Source of the DNA: Plasmodium relictum
Lineage: Eukaryota > Apicomplexa > Aconoidasida > Haemosporida > Plasmodiidae
Assembly: GCF_900005765.1 (NCBI RefSeq)
Contig: NC_041689.1
Span: 1 to 64,000 of the forward strand
Reading direction: 5' to 3'
Length of the DNA stretch: 64,000 nucleotides
The notes under the pieces are model-generated. The model was not told the DNA's origin, ran no database searches, and saw only the letters and a list, made by a program, of their open reading frames with translations. The position numbers and the translations under genes were made by a program. Positions 46,524 through 58,206 of this stretch are shown piece by piece. How positions within the stretch are numbered: position 1 is the first letter of the stretch; every line of letters begins with the position of its first letter.

Positions 46524-49400
46524 TCATTTTGTTTGAATAGTTAATATAGTATTAGCTTGAACTTTTCGTTGTTCATCTTCATATGATATTTTGTAAACAT
46601 TTTTAATGTTATTTCTACAGAAGGGACAATGAGGAAGGGCATCTTTTGATTTAAGAGAATTTATTATCAATGATCTTATACATGTTTCACAAAAACCACC
46701 ATGCATACATGGATATAAAACAACATTTTTGCTTCTTTCATCACAAATTTCACAGTATTCTAATGTAGAAGAATTTAAATCATATAATTTGTGACTGTTG
46801 CATGTGTTAATATTATTACTCATAGGCTTTTTAAAATCTTTATTTTTACTTAAATATTTTTTATTAAAGATATTTCTTAAGTTAAAGATCTTTCTTTTTT
46901 TGTTCCACCATTTTGTATTATCTATTTTATATGAATCAAAACTGTCTTTATTTTTGTTATTATTACTTTTACTTAAATTGCCTGACGCAATTTCACGATA
47001 AATATGTTCGTTTATGCGAACTAAAGTTATCACTTTTACACTTTTTTTTTTATTTTCAATTACATAAAATTTTTTTTTGGGGGGTCTATTTGATCTTTGT
47101 GGTTGTGAATTTATTGCTTGTGCTTGTTGGACATATGAATCATTTAAAATGTCAATTAGTAAAACAATAACGGTTACAATTATAGTAATAATTGCAGATT
47201 TATGTACATTTAATAAAATGAAAATACATGCAAATAGAATATTTGCCCCAAATAAAAATTCATGGAAAAAATTAAGTAAAAAACAAATATTAGAATAATC
47301 ATGATTACGTGCTTCACTATATTTCCTTAGAATTTTACAGAATACAAATGATAAAAAGCATAATAAGGAAATAATCCAAACAAAATATTGAAAATGATAA
47401 TTAAAAAGAGGATCAACGTCATGTAACCACCAAATAATACAATCATCACCCAATATTATTTCTAGGATTAATATAGTACAAACAGACCAAACATATTTAG
47501 CTAAATACATCCTTTTACATGATAATGACAATTTATAATCTCTGTAACAAGATAGCAAAACAAACTCATAAAGAATTCTAGACAAAATTAGTGCAATACG
47601 AACAAAAAAGAAAAATAAAGTTAAAATTAAAAATAATTTACTAATTTTCAGGTATTTATTTGAAAACACAAATAAAAATATATTATTTTCGTTATTTTTA
47701 AGATTTCTTGTAGTTATGTCATTACACCGAATAAAAACAGATTCATTTACTCTATAAACTATTATATCTTTTCTCTGCAATTCTTCAAAAGCTCTTATTG
47801 TGTTTTCGTATAATTTTTCTATATTTTCATGGTCTGCTTTGTAGTAATCCATTAAATTATTACAAGTTACTCTTAATTTTTTCAATAGTATACATAAGTT
47901 ATTATATATCATAAAATTACCATTATTTATTTCTTCTTTAATTATATCATTTGTTACTATTAAATTATTTAACTCTTTTTCATCAAATTGATATAAAAAA
48001 TTGGTTAAAAACATATTATTATAATGAGATTCTACTAATATTAATTTACTGTCAATTTTTAATTTTAAAATGTTATTATATAGCAAAGAAAATTCAATAC
48101 TAAAAAGAATAAAAATTATAAGTATAAATAATGATGTTCTAATTATTTTACTCATATTATATTCTTCAAAATTAGGTTTTATTTCATAACCAAACATTTT
48201 ACTTAAAAAGCGGGGTTCAGGTAAATGTTCTTGTTCTCCATTATTTTCATTTTCGTTAGTATTTCTCAAATCTGCTATTGTTAAAACATAATAATCTAAT
48301 TCTTCAGAATTTGAATAGTTTTCATTTGAATTCCTACTTCTAGCAGTATTATTTAATGTACCATTTTCATTATTCGTATTGGAAAAATACTCACTTTCTG
48401 TGTTAATATTTATATTATTTGCATTTGGAACTAGGCCATTTACATTACTTTCACCTAGAATTATATCATTTATATTATTTTCATTTGAATTAATCATATT
48501 CATATCATTAACACTAAACATATTTTCATTTTTGGTATTATCATTTGAAACATTTTCATTTACATTATCTACTTTTAAAATGTTTTCTTCTTCTAAATTA
48601 TTTTTTAAGGAAAGTGATTTAGTAGAAATATTACACAATAAATCATTTTCATGATTTATTTTGTATTCATCCATTTTTGAGTTGTTCTGTATATTCATTG
48701 TTTCTTGATTATTCAAATCATCACATTCTCTCTTTTTTTCTTTTTCATTATTGTTAGTAGTGTTTAAAGGTAAGGAATATCCTTCTTCTATTATATTATT
48801 TATAGAATTATTATTCATGCATTGCTTATCACTGTATGTAAAAATATTACTATTATTTTTATTATTAAGATTATTTTTCTTACTTAATTCATTATTTATA
48901 CTTTCATTTATTAAATCATTATTTTTATCATTTGAATTATTGGAAATAATAATATTGATATTTTCACTGTTTATATTATTATTTATATTTTCATTAATTT
49001 CATTAGCATGTGAGTTTAAAAAATTATTTTCAGAACAAAATATTTCCACTGTTTTAAAATTCTTCTTCAATTTTGAGTTACTTATTTCTATATCTTGTAT
49101 AAGAGTTGTAATTAGATTATTGTTGACCCCTTCCTTTTGTTTTTCGTTTAACATCAAACTATCACTTACATCGGAAATAGAACTTTTTGAAGTGTTATGT
49201 TTATAATTATTAAATTCACTTTTATCATTTAAAATAAGAAAATTAGAAGATCTTTTTCTTTCTTCATTTCTTTCGTGTATATTTTTAAAATTCCTCATTT
49301 TGTCTTCATTTGTATACACATTTAAATTATTTTTTATATTACTAATATCTTTCTTATTAGTGTGATCTTTTTTTTCACTTCTTTTTTGACTAGTTTTCAT
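46524..49400 (-). CDS. Multi-spanning membrane RING (C3HC4) protein, likely E3 ubiquitin ligase (958 aa)
   Basis: A single exon from ATG 49400. The first ~385 residues are hydrophilic and Asn/Glu/Ser-rich. A first membrane helix (LFILIIFILFSIEFSLLY) is near 415-440, followed by a ~145-residue non-membrane segment and about five more helices between ~587 and ~753 (for example LFLILTLFFFFVRIALIL and IITIIVTVIVLLIDIL). The C-terminal RING at ~880-930 begins CEICDERSKNVVLYPCMHGG, continues FCETCIRSL and ends HCPFCRNNI; the ligand order is Cys-Cys-Cys-His-Cys-Cys-Cys-Cys, the C3HC4 type. Such proteins usually act as ER or Golgi-membrane E3 ligases with the RING in the cytosol; the membrane system here is not indicated by the sequence. 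Asn repeats in the N-terminus are typical of Plasmodium. Upstream it faces the 7.3 kb gene-poor region. Confidence 0.85.
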   Translation of the reverse strand: MKTSQKRSEKKDHTNKKDISNIKNNLNVYTNEDKMRNFKNIHERNEERKRSSNFLILNDKSEFNNYKHNTSKSSISDVSDSLMLNEKQKEGVNNNLITTLIQDIEISNSKLKKNFKTVEIFCSENNFLNSHANEINENINNNINSENINIIISNNSNDKNNDLINESINNELSKKNNLNNKNNSNIFTYSDKQCMNNNSINNIIEEGYSLPLNTTNNNEKEKKRECDDLNNQETMNIQNNSKMDEYKINHENDLLCNISTKSLSLKNNLEEENILKVDNVNENVSNDNTKNENMFSVNDMNMINSNENNINDIILGESNVNGLVPNANNININTESEYFSNTNNENGTLNNTARSRNSNENYSNSEELDYYVLTIADLRNTNENENNGEQEHLPEPRFLSKMFGYEIKPNFEEYNMSKIIRTSLFILIIFILFSIEFSLLYNNILKLKIDSKLILVESHYNNMFLTNFLYQFDEKELNNLIVTNDIIKEEINNGNFMIYNNLCILLKKLRVTCNNLMDYYKADHENIEKLYENTIRAFEELQRKDIIVYRVNESVFIRCNDITTRNLKNNENNIFLFVFSNKYLKISKLFLILTLFFFFVRIALILSRILYEFVLLSCYRDYKLSLSCKRMYLAKYVWSVCTILILEIILGDDCIIWWLHDVDPLFNYHFQYFVWIISLLCFLSFVFCKILRKYSEARNHDYSNICFLLNFFHEFLFGANILFACIFILLNVHKSAIITIIVTVIVLLIDILNDSYVQQAQAINSQPQRSNRPPKKKFYVIENKKKSVKVITLVRINEHIYREIASGNLSKSNNNKNKDSFDSYKIDNTKWWNKKRKIFNLRNIFNKKYLSKNKDFKKPMSNNINTCNSHKLYDLNSSTLEYCEICDERSKNVVLYPCMHGGFCETCIRSLIINSLKSKDALPHCPFCRNNIKNVYKISYEDEQRKVQANTILTIQTK

Positions 49401-52400
49401 TTCACTATTTTTTAAATATATATTACTTTTACAATTTAAAGTAAAATTTATATAATTTGCTTTTTTTAAAATTTATATCATTATCATTTTTTCTTTCATT
49501 ATATTTATTTCTTATAAGAAAGATGCATATAATAGTATAATAAAAAAATTCTTTCTCTAGGTTTTAACAATAATAATTTAATTTGAACTAATACCATTAA
49601 TTTTTCTTTTCTTTTTTATTTGTATTAAAAAAAAAAAAAAAAAAAGAGAAAAATATACAATTTAATGTATATATATATATATATATATATATATTTTCCT
49701 ACACATATATATATATTAGTCTACTTAGGAAATAAATTAAAATAACAAACTTAAACAACACAAATATCAGTATTAGTTAAAATTAAAATCTTTATTATGC
49801 AAAATAAAAAAAATTACTTAAACTAATTACTTAAAAGAGTTGTAATATTTATATATCAACATTAAAAAAAAAAATAAAAATAAGATAACATTTATTTTAA
49901 AATTATAAAGAGAAACAAAAAGACATACTTAATCATAAAATTTTAAGCTTATTTTTTTTTTTTCTTAAATGTGTAAGATATAAATATTTCAAATGATATT
50001 AAAAGAATGGCTATAAATAGAAGTTTATTTTTTCTGTATTATTTTATACAGTTTTTTTTTCTTTTTTTTTTTTTTATTAATTTAAAATATCAAATAATTC
50101 ATAATTAATGATAGTGTATATTTAAATGTGTAAATATATATTTTTACATGATTTTGAAAAAAAGTTAAAATAAAAAAAAGCATGTACTATAAATTATTTA
50201 AAAATATTTTTATAGTTATATACATTTGAATCAATATTTTTATTGTCTTTTTTTTTTTAAAAAATAGAAAACTTTTTTTTTTAATATTCAAAAATTTTCT
50301 TATTTAATTACTTGGACTTGACAGAAAAAATTTAGAGGTATTTAGATCAAAAAAAAAAAAAAAAAAAAAAAAATTAACAAAAATGAAAAAGTTTTGTAAA
50401 TTTTTATTTTTCTTTTATATTGTTATTTTTGTTGCATGTGAATTGAATCACCTAAAAAACATGTACTAGAAGTGTGCAGATACATTCATATCTTGTTTTT
50501 TCTAAGAATTTTTAAGGAAATGTAAAATGTTTTTTTTTTTATTTTACGTCTACAACTTCATTTTAATATAAATATATATGTATATTTAGATGGGAATTAT
50601 TTATTTTTATTTTTTTCCTTTTAAAAATTAATTATTCAATAACATTCACGGTTTATTTTATGTTGTATTTTTATTAACATTTTTTCTCTTTCACATGCTT
50701 ACATATATTGTTTAATTTTTATAATTGGTATTTTTACCATTTTCTTTTATTAATTCAAATATAGAAGTATACATATATTTAAAAAAAAAATATTTCTTAG
50801 TGTTAATCATGTAAACTTTTAAATATTTAATTAAAAAAAAAAAAATATACTAAAGCATAAAAGAATTTTCATTATTAGTTCTTTCTCCAAGAATAATAAG
50901 CTATAAAATTAATCAACATAATAAAAATTTAATGATATAAAATAAGTAAAAATTTAAGTATAAACATGTTCAACTAATATAGAATGCTCATAATTCATAA
51001 TGTATATATATTTTTAACTGTTTTTCTCTTTTTTTCCATTATGTTAATGGATAATGAGAATTTTTATTTTTAAAAATAACGCATGATTCTGAATTATCTC
51101 GTATAATTTGACAAGTTTCATTTAAATAAATAAAAATATATGTTAATAAAAAATAATATTAGAAAAAAAAAATAAAAATATTTTTAAATTAATTTCTAAC
51201 ATGATATATATATTTCTTTTTAAATTACCTAAAAATGTTTTATATATTTAACTTCACAATTTTTTAAAACGGATAATTTTTTTATATGTTGAAATTTATT
51301 ATAGATAAGTGCTTTTGATAATTTTTTGTTAGAAAATTATTTTATTTTTTTATTATAATTAAAAAAAAATATTTCTTTAAATATTATTTTTAAAAAATTA
51401 ATAGATGTATTTATTTTTGTTAAAAGACATAGTTTTATTAGGAAATTCATGCATATTTATTTTATTATCATTTACTTAATACATTTTTATGAACACTTTT
51501 CTGATTATTTTTACGTGCTAGATAAAATTCTTTATATTTTTAATTTTTTTTTTTTTTTCTATATTATTTTTCCTTCAGTGAATTGTATTATTTTTAAAAA
51601 AAAATGTATCTATTATATAAATATTAAAAAAGTAATCAAAAATAAAATCCAAATGGTTTGATTCCTTGTGAATATATTTTACACTTTTTGAAAACTTTAA
51701 AAGAAAAAAATTCTGTTGTTATACTTTAAGTTTATTTAAAGTTTACGTGCAACTTAATAGATCAAAATTTAAGATTAGAATAAAATATTAAAATTATCTT
51801 ATTGAGAAATATAAATTATAAGAAATTTTTTCATTATTATACAATCATTAATATTATTGTTACTTTTATTCTTATTAATATTATAATTTCTTAAAAGCGT
51901 TTCGATTCAGAATATGTTTTTTTTATATAAATTTTCAATTTGTAAGAAAAAATATCTTTATTTTTAGAAGTAATCTAAAATATTTAATATCAGAGTAAAT
52001 TTTTTTTTTTTTTTTTTTGTAGAATTTTTAGTATTCGATCATTATTATTATTATTTAAAAAAAAAATAAAAAAAAGGTTTATGAATTAAGGAAAGTATTA
52101 AAATTTGAGATATTAACTAAATTATATTTTTCGTATCATATGTATTTATATAAACACCAATAATTATTATATAGATTTATTTAATATAAGAAAGGAAAAA
52201 ATAAAATAGTTTCTTTTCTTTTCTTTTCTTTTTTTCGTTCTTGTATGATTGCTTCTATATTTCTTCTACACATTTCTAAAGGGAAATTTTAGTATGTTGT
52301 ATTAAAAAAAAAAAAAAAAAAAAAAATATTTATATATATTTATGTTCCTTTTCTTTTTCTTGGAAGACTAAACTTAGGAAAAGAAAAAATAATAAACTAT

Positions 52401-55400
52401 TTATTAAAATTTATTTTCTTAGTAGTTTTTAAAATTTATAGATTTTTATTTTATTTCTTTTTTTTTGCAATTTTGTTATTGTTTAGTTCTTATGAGGACT
52501 TATATTTTTAAACTTGTCACTGATTATAACTCATTTTTATTATAGTTTAATTTTGTTTTATTTTATTCTATGTTAATATATTCTTTATAATTTTATTCTA
52601 GTGTATTTTATTACATTTTTATATTAATATATCTTTTAAATACATAATTTTCTTTTCTATTAAGTGGATATGTTATTTCATTATTAAAAAAAAAAACTAA
52701 ATAAATCAAGCAATAAGTATGAAGTAGATTTTTTTTTTTTTCTTTAAATTCTTTATAAAATAAAAAACTAAAACATAAAAAGTATCGTTCATTATTTGAA
52801 TATAACAATGATTAAATATATATAATTTAAAAACACCTTGTTCATAAAGTTTTAATTTATGCTAATAGATATTTAGAAAAAATTTATTAGTCAATTATAT
52901 TAAAAAAATATTATAAGTAATAATTTAGATTAAAAAAAAAAAAAAAAAAATTAAAAACAAATTTATACTAATGATTGTAAAGTTTTAAAAAATTAAAATA
53001 AGTAACTTAAATCTTATAATTTGCATTACTCTAAAATCAATATATTAGAATTTTATCTTTTGTGATATTGCTAATTTTTATTTTAGTAAAAAAAATAAAT
53101 ATTTTTTATTGATTGGTACTGGATAATATTTAGTAACTATTTAAATAAAAATATTAATTAAAAAAAATTACTTATATTTCACAAGTTGCATTAAAATATA
53201 AATACATTTTAAATATATATTTATATTTGTAATAAAAAAAAAAAATAAAATAAAATATGAAATATACATAAATTAAATAATAAAAGGGGTAAACATATTT
53301 ACATAAAAAAAAATAAAATAAAAATAAAGAGAAACTATTAAAAAATATATGGGAATGCACTCTTTCATAAAAGTTTACAAAATATTAGAGCATTTTTCTT
53401 CATATATTATGTATAGACATGATATAAACTAAAATTTCTAAGTGGTGCATTACCATTTTAAGAATATTTAAAAAATAAATATCATATCTCTTCATTTATT
53501 TAGAAGAATATAGTAGAATATTTTATTTCTATTTTATTTTTTTATGAAAATATAGTATACGAAAATACTTGAATTTCAGTTTCTTCAATAATAATTATGA
53601 GTAAGAAAAATTATAAATCTTCTTAAGATTTTTTTTAATGTAAAAAAAAAAAAAAATTAATAGAAACAAGAATTTATATTTAAAGAACACTTTATATATC
53701 ATCTTAAAATAAAATTTTTTAATATATAATTTGTAGAAATAAAGAATATATATACTTTTTTTTTATATGCTTATGCCCTTATTACAAAATAATGAGAATC
53801 GAGAACATTTTAAAGTTCTATATTAAAAAAAAAATAATCTTAGTATCTAACTAATTTTATAAAAATTTAGTTATAATTATTAAAACATTTATGAAAAATA
53901 GTAATATTTTAAAAAAATATTATATATTTTAAAGCTATAATATTTCTTATTTTATTTAAGCATTTTTATATATGCCTTAATAAAGATTGTTTTTATGTAA
54001 TTCTAGTTAAAAAAAAAATTGTATCTAGAGCATTATTTCAATAAAGACATATACCCTTTTATATAAATGAGACAATTAAATATTATATAGTATATTCTTA
54101 TATTTTATAAATACGAAAATGAAAAACTAAAATATACAATTCTTAAAAATACTAAATCATATATTTTTATTTTTTCTTATTCTTAGAAAACCTAAGAAAT
54201 ATTCCTATCATCTTTAATTTACATGAAGAATACTAAAAATTAAAAAGAATAAATAATAATAATTTAAAATAAAATAAATGATAATAAAAATAAATAGTCA
54301 TAATAAAGACTTTTATAAATTTAAGATTGCTTTTTATTATTTTTTAAAGAATATTAAAAAATTTTATATGCACCATATTGCATAATTCAAATTAAACAAA
54401 ATAATTTTATATCTTTTATTTATTCTTAAAAATCTAAAGAATACACATTAGTTGTATTAAAATATAATATACTTTTCTTTTTATATTAAACCGATAAAAA
54501 AAAAAAAAAGAGAAAATTGCATTTTTTTTTTTTATAATTTTTTATTAGATTATATTAAAATATATGCAGTTTTTAATAAGTATGCTAAAATTAATATAGT
54601 AATAAAATATAGCTATTTAAATTTTTGCTCAATTCAATTTATTTTTTATTGCAAATATGAGCATATGGATTAAAAATACGAGTGTTTGAATTTTTTTTAA
54701 ACATTTTTTCTTTTTTTTATTCTTTTTTTTTTTCCTTTTATTTTCAAATTTAAAATAAAATATTTATTTATATTTTAAAAAGAAAATGTTTTATTTTTTT
54801 AAAAATACACATAAAATATCCTTAGAATAATACCATCTATCCAAAAAAATGAAATATATATTCGCAAAAAAAGCGAAAAATAAAGAAAATTAAAATATTT
54901 TTACAATTATATACAAATTTTTTTTTTATGTAGTGCACAATATGAAAAAAGTGCATGTTTTATATTTTAAACAATGTATTTTTACAAGAGAAATATATTA
55001 ATATAAAGAAAAAAAAATACAAATATGTGACCCCCTAAAAAATCATAAAAAAAGTTAAAGAAAAAAAAAAAATAAATAAAATGGAAAAAAAAAATATTAA
55101 TTTAATAATTTGCAAAAAAAAAAAAAAAAACCTAAAATTAGCGAATAATTTAACCCTTTTAGTAATGTGCATATAAATACATGCAATATCTTTTGGCATG
55201 TAATTAATTAATATTGTATACATATTTTTCATTTAACATATAATAAAAATATATCTATATATATATATATATATATTACCTATATATATATATATACCTT
55301 TATATAAATGTATATATATATACATATATATATATATATACACGTATATATATGTATAAATATATATATATTTATATAAATAAAGATATATATATATATA

Positions 55401-55451
55401 TTATAGATGTAAATATAATTATATATCTATACGTATATGTATGTATAGATA

Positions 55452-55495
<44 letters not shown>

Positions 55496-56668
55496 TGCTA
55501 ATTATATACTCTTTTGATAATAAATAATTCAAGAATCTTCGCAAATATAAAAAACGATTTATTAAAATTTCTTTAAAAATTAAAAAAAAAAAATTTTATT
55601 ATTAAATATATTTTAGCATTATTATTGTTTTTTTTACTTTTTTAATATTAAAACATGTTAATATTACGTTTTTTTTTTATGTATAAAAAATAAATAAAAT
55701 ATATTTTTGGTGTGCTGTTTGTATTTTTTGAGTACATTAAACATTTTTAAAATATAAATATAAAAAAAAAAAATAATAATATGAAATATGTCATATAAAA
55801 TGAATATTATGTAAATTTATTATTTCAATATTCTAAATTTGATAAAAAAAAAAAAAAATAAATGTACATATTTTTATTACATATATTTATATGCATATTG
55901 TATATATATATGTTAATAAAAATATTATATGCAACAAAAAAAAAATAAAATAAAATAAAATAAAAAATAAAAAACAGAATATGTATTTTAAATTAATATT
56001 ATAAAATATATATATGTATATATATATATATATTTATATATTTATATATATATTATATATAAATTAAAAAAAATATTAATTTATGAAAATTTTTTTTAGA
56101 TATAAAAGCACTGAATAAATGTAATATTTCTTACATTAAAAATATAAATATATAAAATAATAATTAAATTATTTTTTTTTTTTTTTTTACTTTTTTCCTT
56201 ATAAATTTTTTAAAAAATTACATATATATATATATATACTTATGTATGTATATATATATCTAAATGCATCTAAAATTAAAATAAAATATTTCACTAATGA
56301 AACATAAAATTGCACAAAAAAGAAAAAAAAAAATGCGCACACATCATTTATGCACCATTTATATATATTCATTGTATAATATTGATTTTTATAATATGTT
56401 TTAATAAATCACGTGGCAGTGCATATATATTAAAAAAAAAAATAATAATAAATTACTTTTATTAATATATATAAAAACTTATATGTATGTATAGATATAT
56501 AAATATATATATACATACCTTTTTTTATTTTTACATTTAATTATTGAATATTTCAGACTCTAATTATATGGTTTATTACATGTAAATTTATATATACATC
56601 ATATATATATATATGTATGTACGAATGTGTATATATAATTAATATAAATTTTATATATACATTTTAAA
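49401..56668. other. 7.3 kb gene-poor divergent region between RING and PP2C genes
   Basis: I found no supported gene here on either strand. The DNA is A/T with homopolymers, a (TA)n tract at 49667-49694 and a dense cluster of imperfect (TA)n tracts at about 55253-55492, with related tracts to 56640. Open frames at 51449-51661 (plus), 52611-52808, 53172-53360 and 55035-55232 (minus) are low-complexity. A 28-codon frame at 50383-50469 begins with a signal-peptide-like segment, but nothing joins to it convincingly. No tRNA-like T-loop motif was seen. Promoters of both flanking genes must lie here; the unusual length leaves room for long noncoding transcripts or long 5' UTRs. Confidence 0.65.
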
Positions 56669-58130
56669 ATGGAATTCTTAAGCAATATATATGATAAAGT
56701 ATTATCTGGTTATGTATTTACTGACGTATTTATTTATAAAGATTGGCCAGAAAAATTTTTAGGAAAAGATATTAAAAATAGTAATGATTCAAAAATTTTG
56801 AATGAAAATCAAGAGAATATAAAAGAAAATTTAGAAGAAATATTAGGGACATTTTTAAAAAATGGGAAATTTTCGGATTCCCTTTGGATAAGAGATAAGA
56901 TATTTATAGGAGATGAAGGGATTTGTCTTTTAGGAGAAATTTTAACTATATGCCAGATAGTAGAGTTTATAGATTCAGAAGATATTAAAGAAGTAAAATG
57001 TAATGATCAGTTTAAAAATAAAATTTTAGAAAAATTGAAGAGAAAAATAGTTAAAAAAAGAAATAGTGATATTTTAGAAGAAAAAATAAATTCCAATATA
57101 GCTATTTGCAATAGTAATGATAATTCAGATGAAGAAGATAATAATGAACATATTGATGAGGATGAAAATAAAAATAATGATAAAAATGCTGTATCTAATT
57201 TTGTTGAAATGCTCAGTGAAGGAAAAATGAATAAATATGGCTTTTGCGAATATGATCAAAAATTTAATGACAGATATCATTTAAATAATAGTAATGATGA
57301 CGATTCTTCTTCTCCTTTAGAAAGATGTATATTAAAATTATCAGAAGATTTTCGTCATAAATATATATGTTTATTACTCAACACTGGTGGAAGACAACAA
57401 GTACGTATATTACGATTTAATAAAAATTGTGTAAATACCAATAAATTATTAGATACACTGAAAGGGACAGTAGCTTTTTTAAATGAATTGCGGTTTTTAT
57501 TTAAGCATTTCAGATCGCAAGTAGTTTTAAAAAATAGAATATGCCGCGAATTTTATGCTTATATTAAGTTTCATAGAGGAGACCCCAATTTTAGTGGAAC
57601 AAAAGCAATAAATGAATTCTTTAGTTCTTTAAATGATAATGCTGTCGAACCTTTATTTCTCGGATTAAATGAACAGTATTTGAATTTGTTAGAAGAAGCA
57701 ATATCTTACTGTCCTATTGCAACATATTCATTTTTTAAAAATATAAAGCTTCTTAAAAAAATAAATGTAAATGCTCCTAGACGTACATGGAAAGCAGTAT
57801 GCAATTTACAAAAGGTATATAAAAATTTAAAAAAATTAAAGGAAAAATTATCCTTAGAAGAAACAAAAAGTATTTCTGATGAATTTAGATGTTCTTCTAT
57901 TATTAATCCTTCAAAAGATGAAGATTTAGTTAATAAGAATAACGACGTAAAGCTGTCAGCACCTCAAGGTAATATAAATTCTAATGAAATAAAATTGTTT
58001 TATAGAAAAGAACTAATATATAATAATAATATTAATAATAATACTAATAATATTACTACTACTAATAATAGTAATAATAATAATAATAATATTAATAGTA
58101 ATGCTAATTATATTAATAATAACAATATTA

Positions 58131-58206
<76 letters not shown>

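Noticed and set aside
48751-49206. 151-codon plus-strand frame opposite the RING gene.
   Set aside because: Antisense to the Asn-rich coding head; the Leu/Phe/Ser-rich product is what Asn/Lys/Glu codons give in reverse.
51449-51661. 70-codon plus-strand frame with ATG in the 7.3 kb region.
   Set aside because: It is almost only Ile, Tyr, Phe and Lys and crosses a long T-run; composition equals that of translated noncoding DNA.
53172-53360. 62-codon minus-strand frame.
   Set aside because: Low-complexity Tyr/Phe/Ile product of A-runs; no domain, no splice context.
49401-56668. Searched for tRNA, rRNA or snoRNA genes.
   Set aside because: No GGTTCGAATCC-type T-loop, paired acceptor stems or box C/D pair with plausible spacing could be found by eye.
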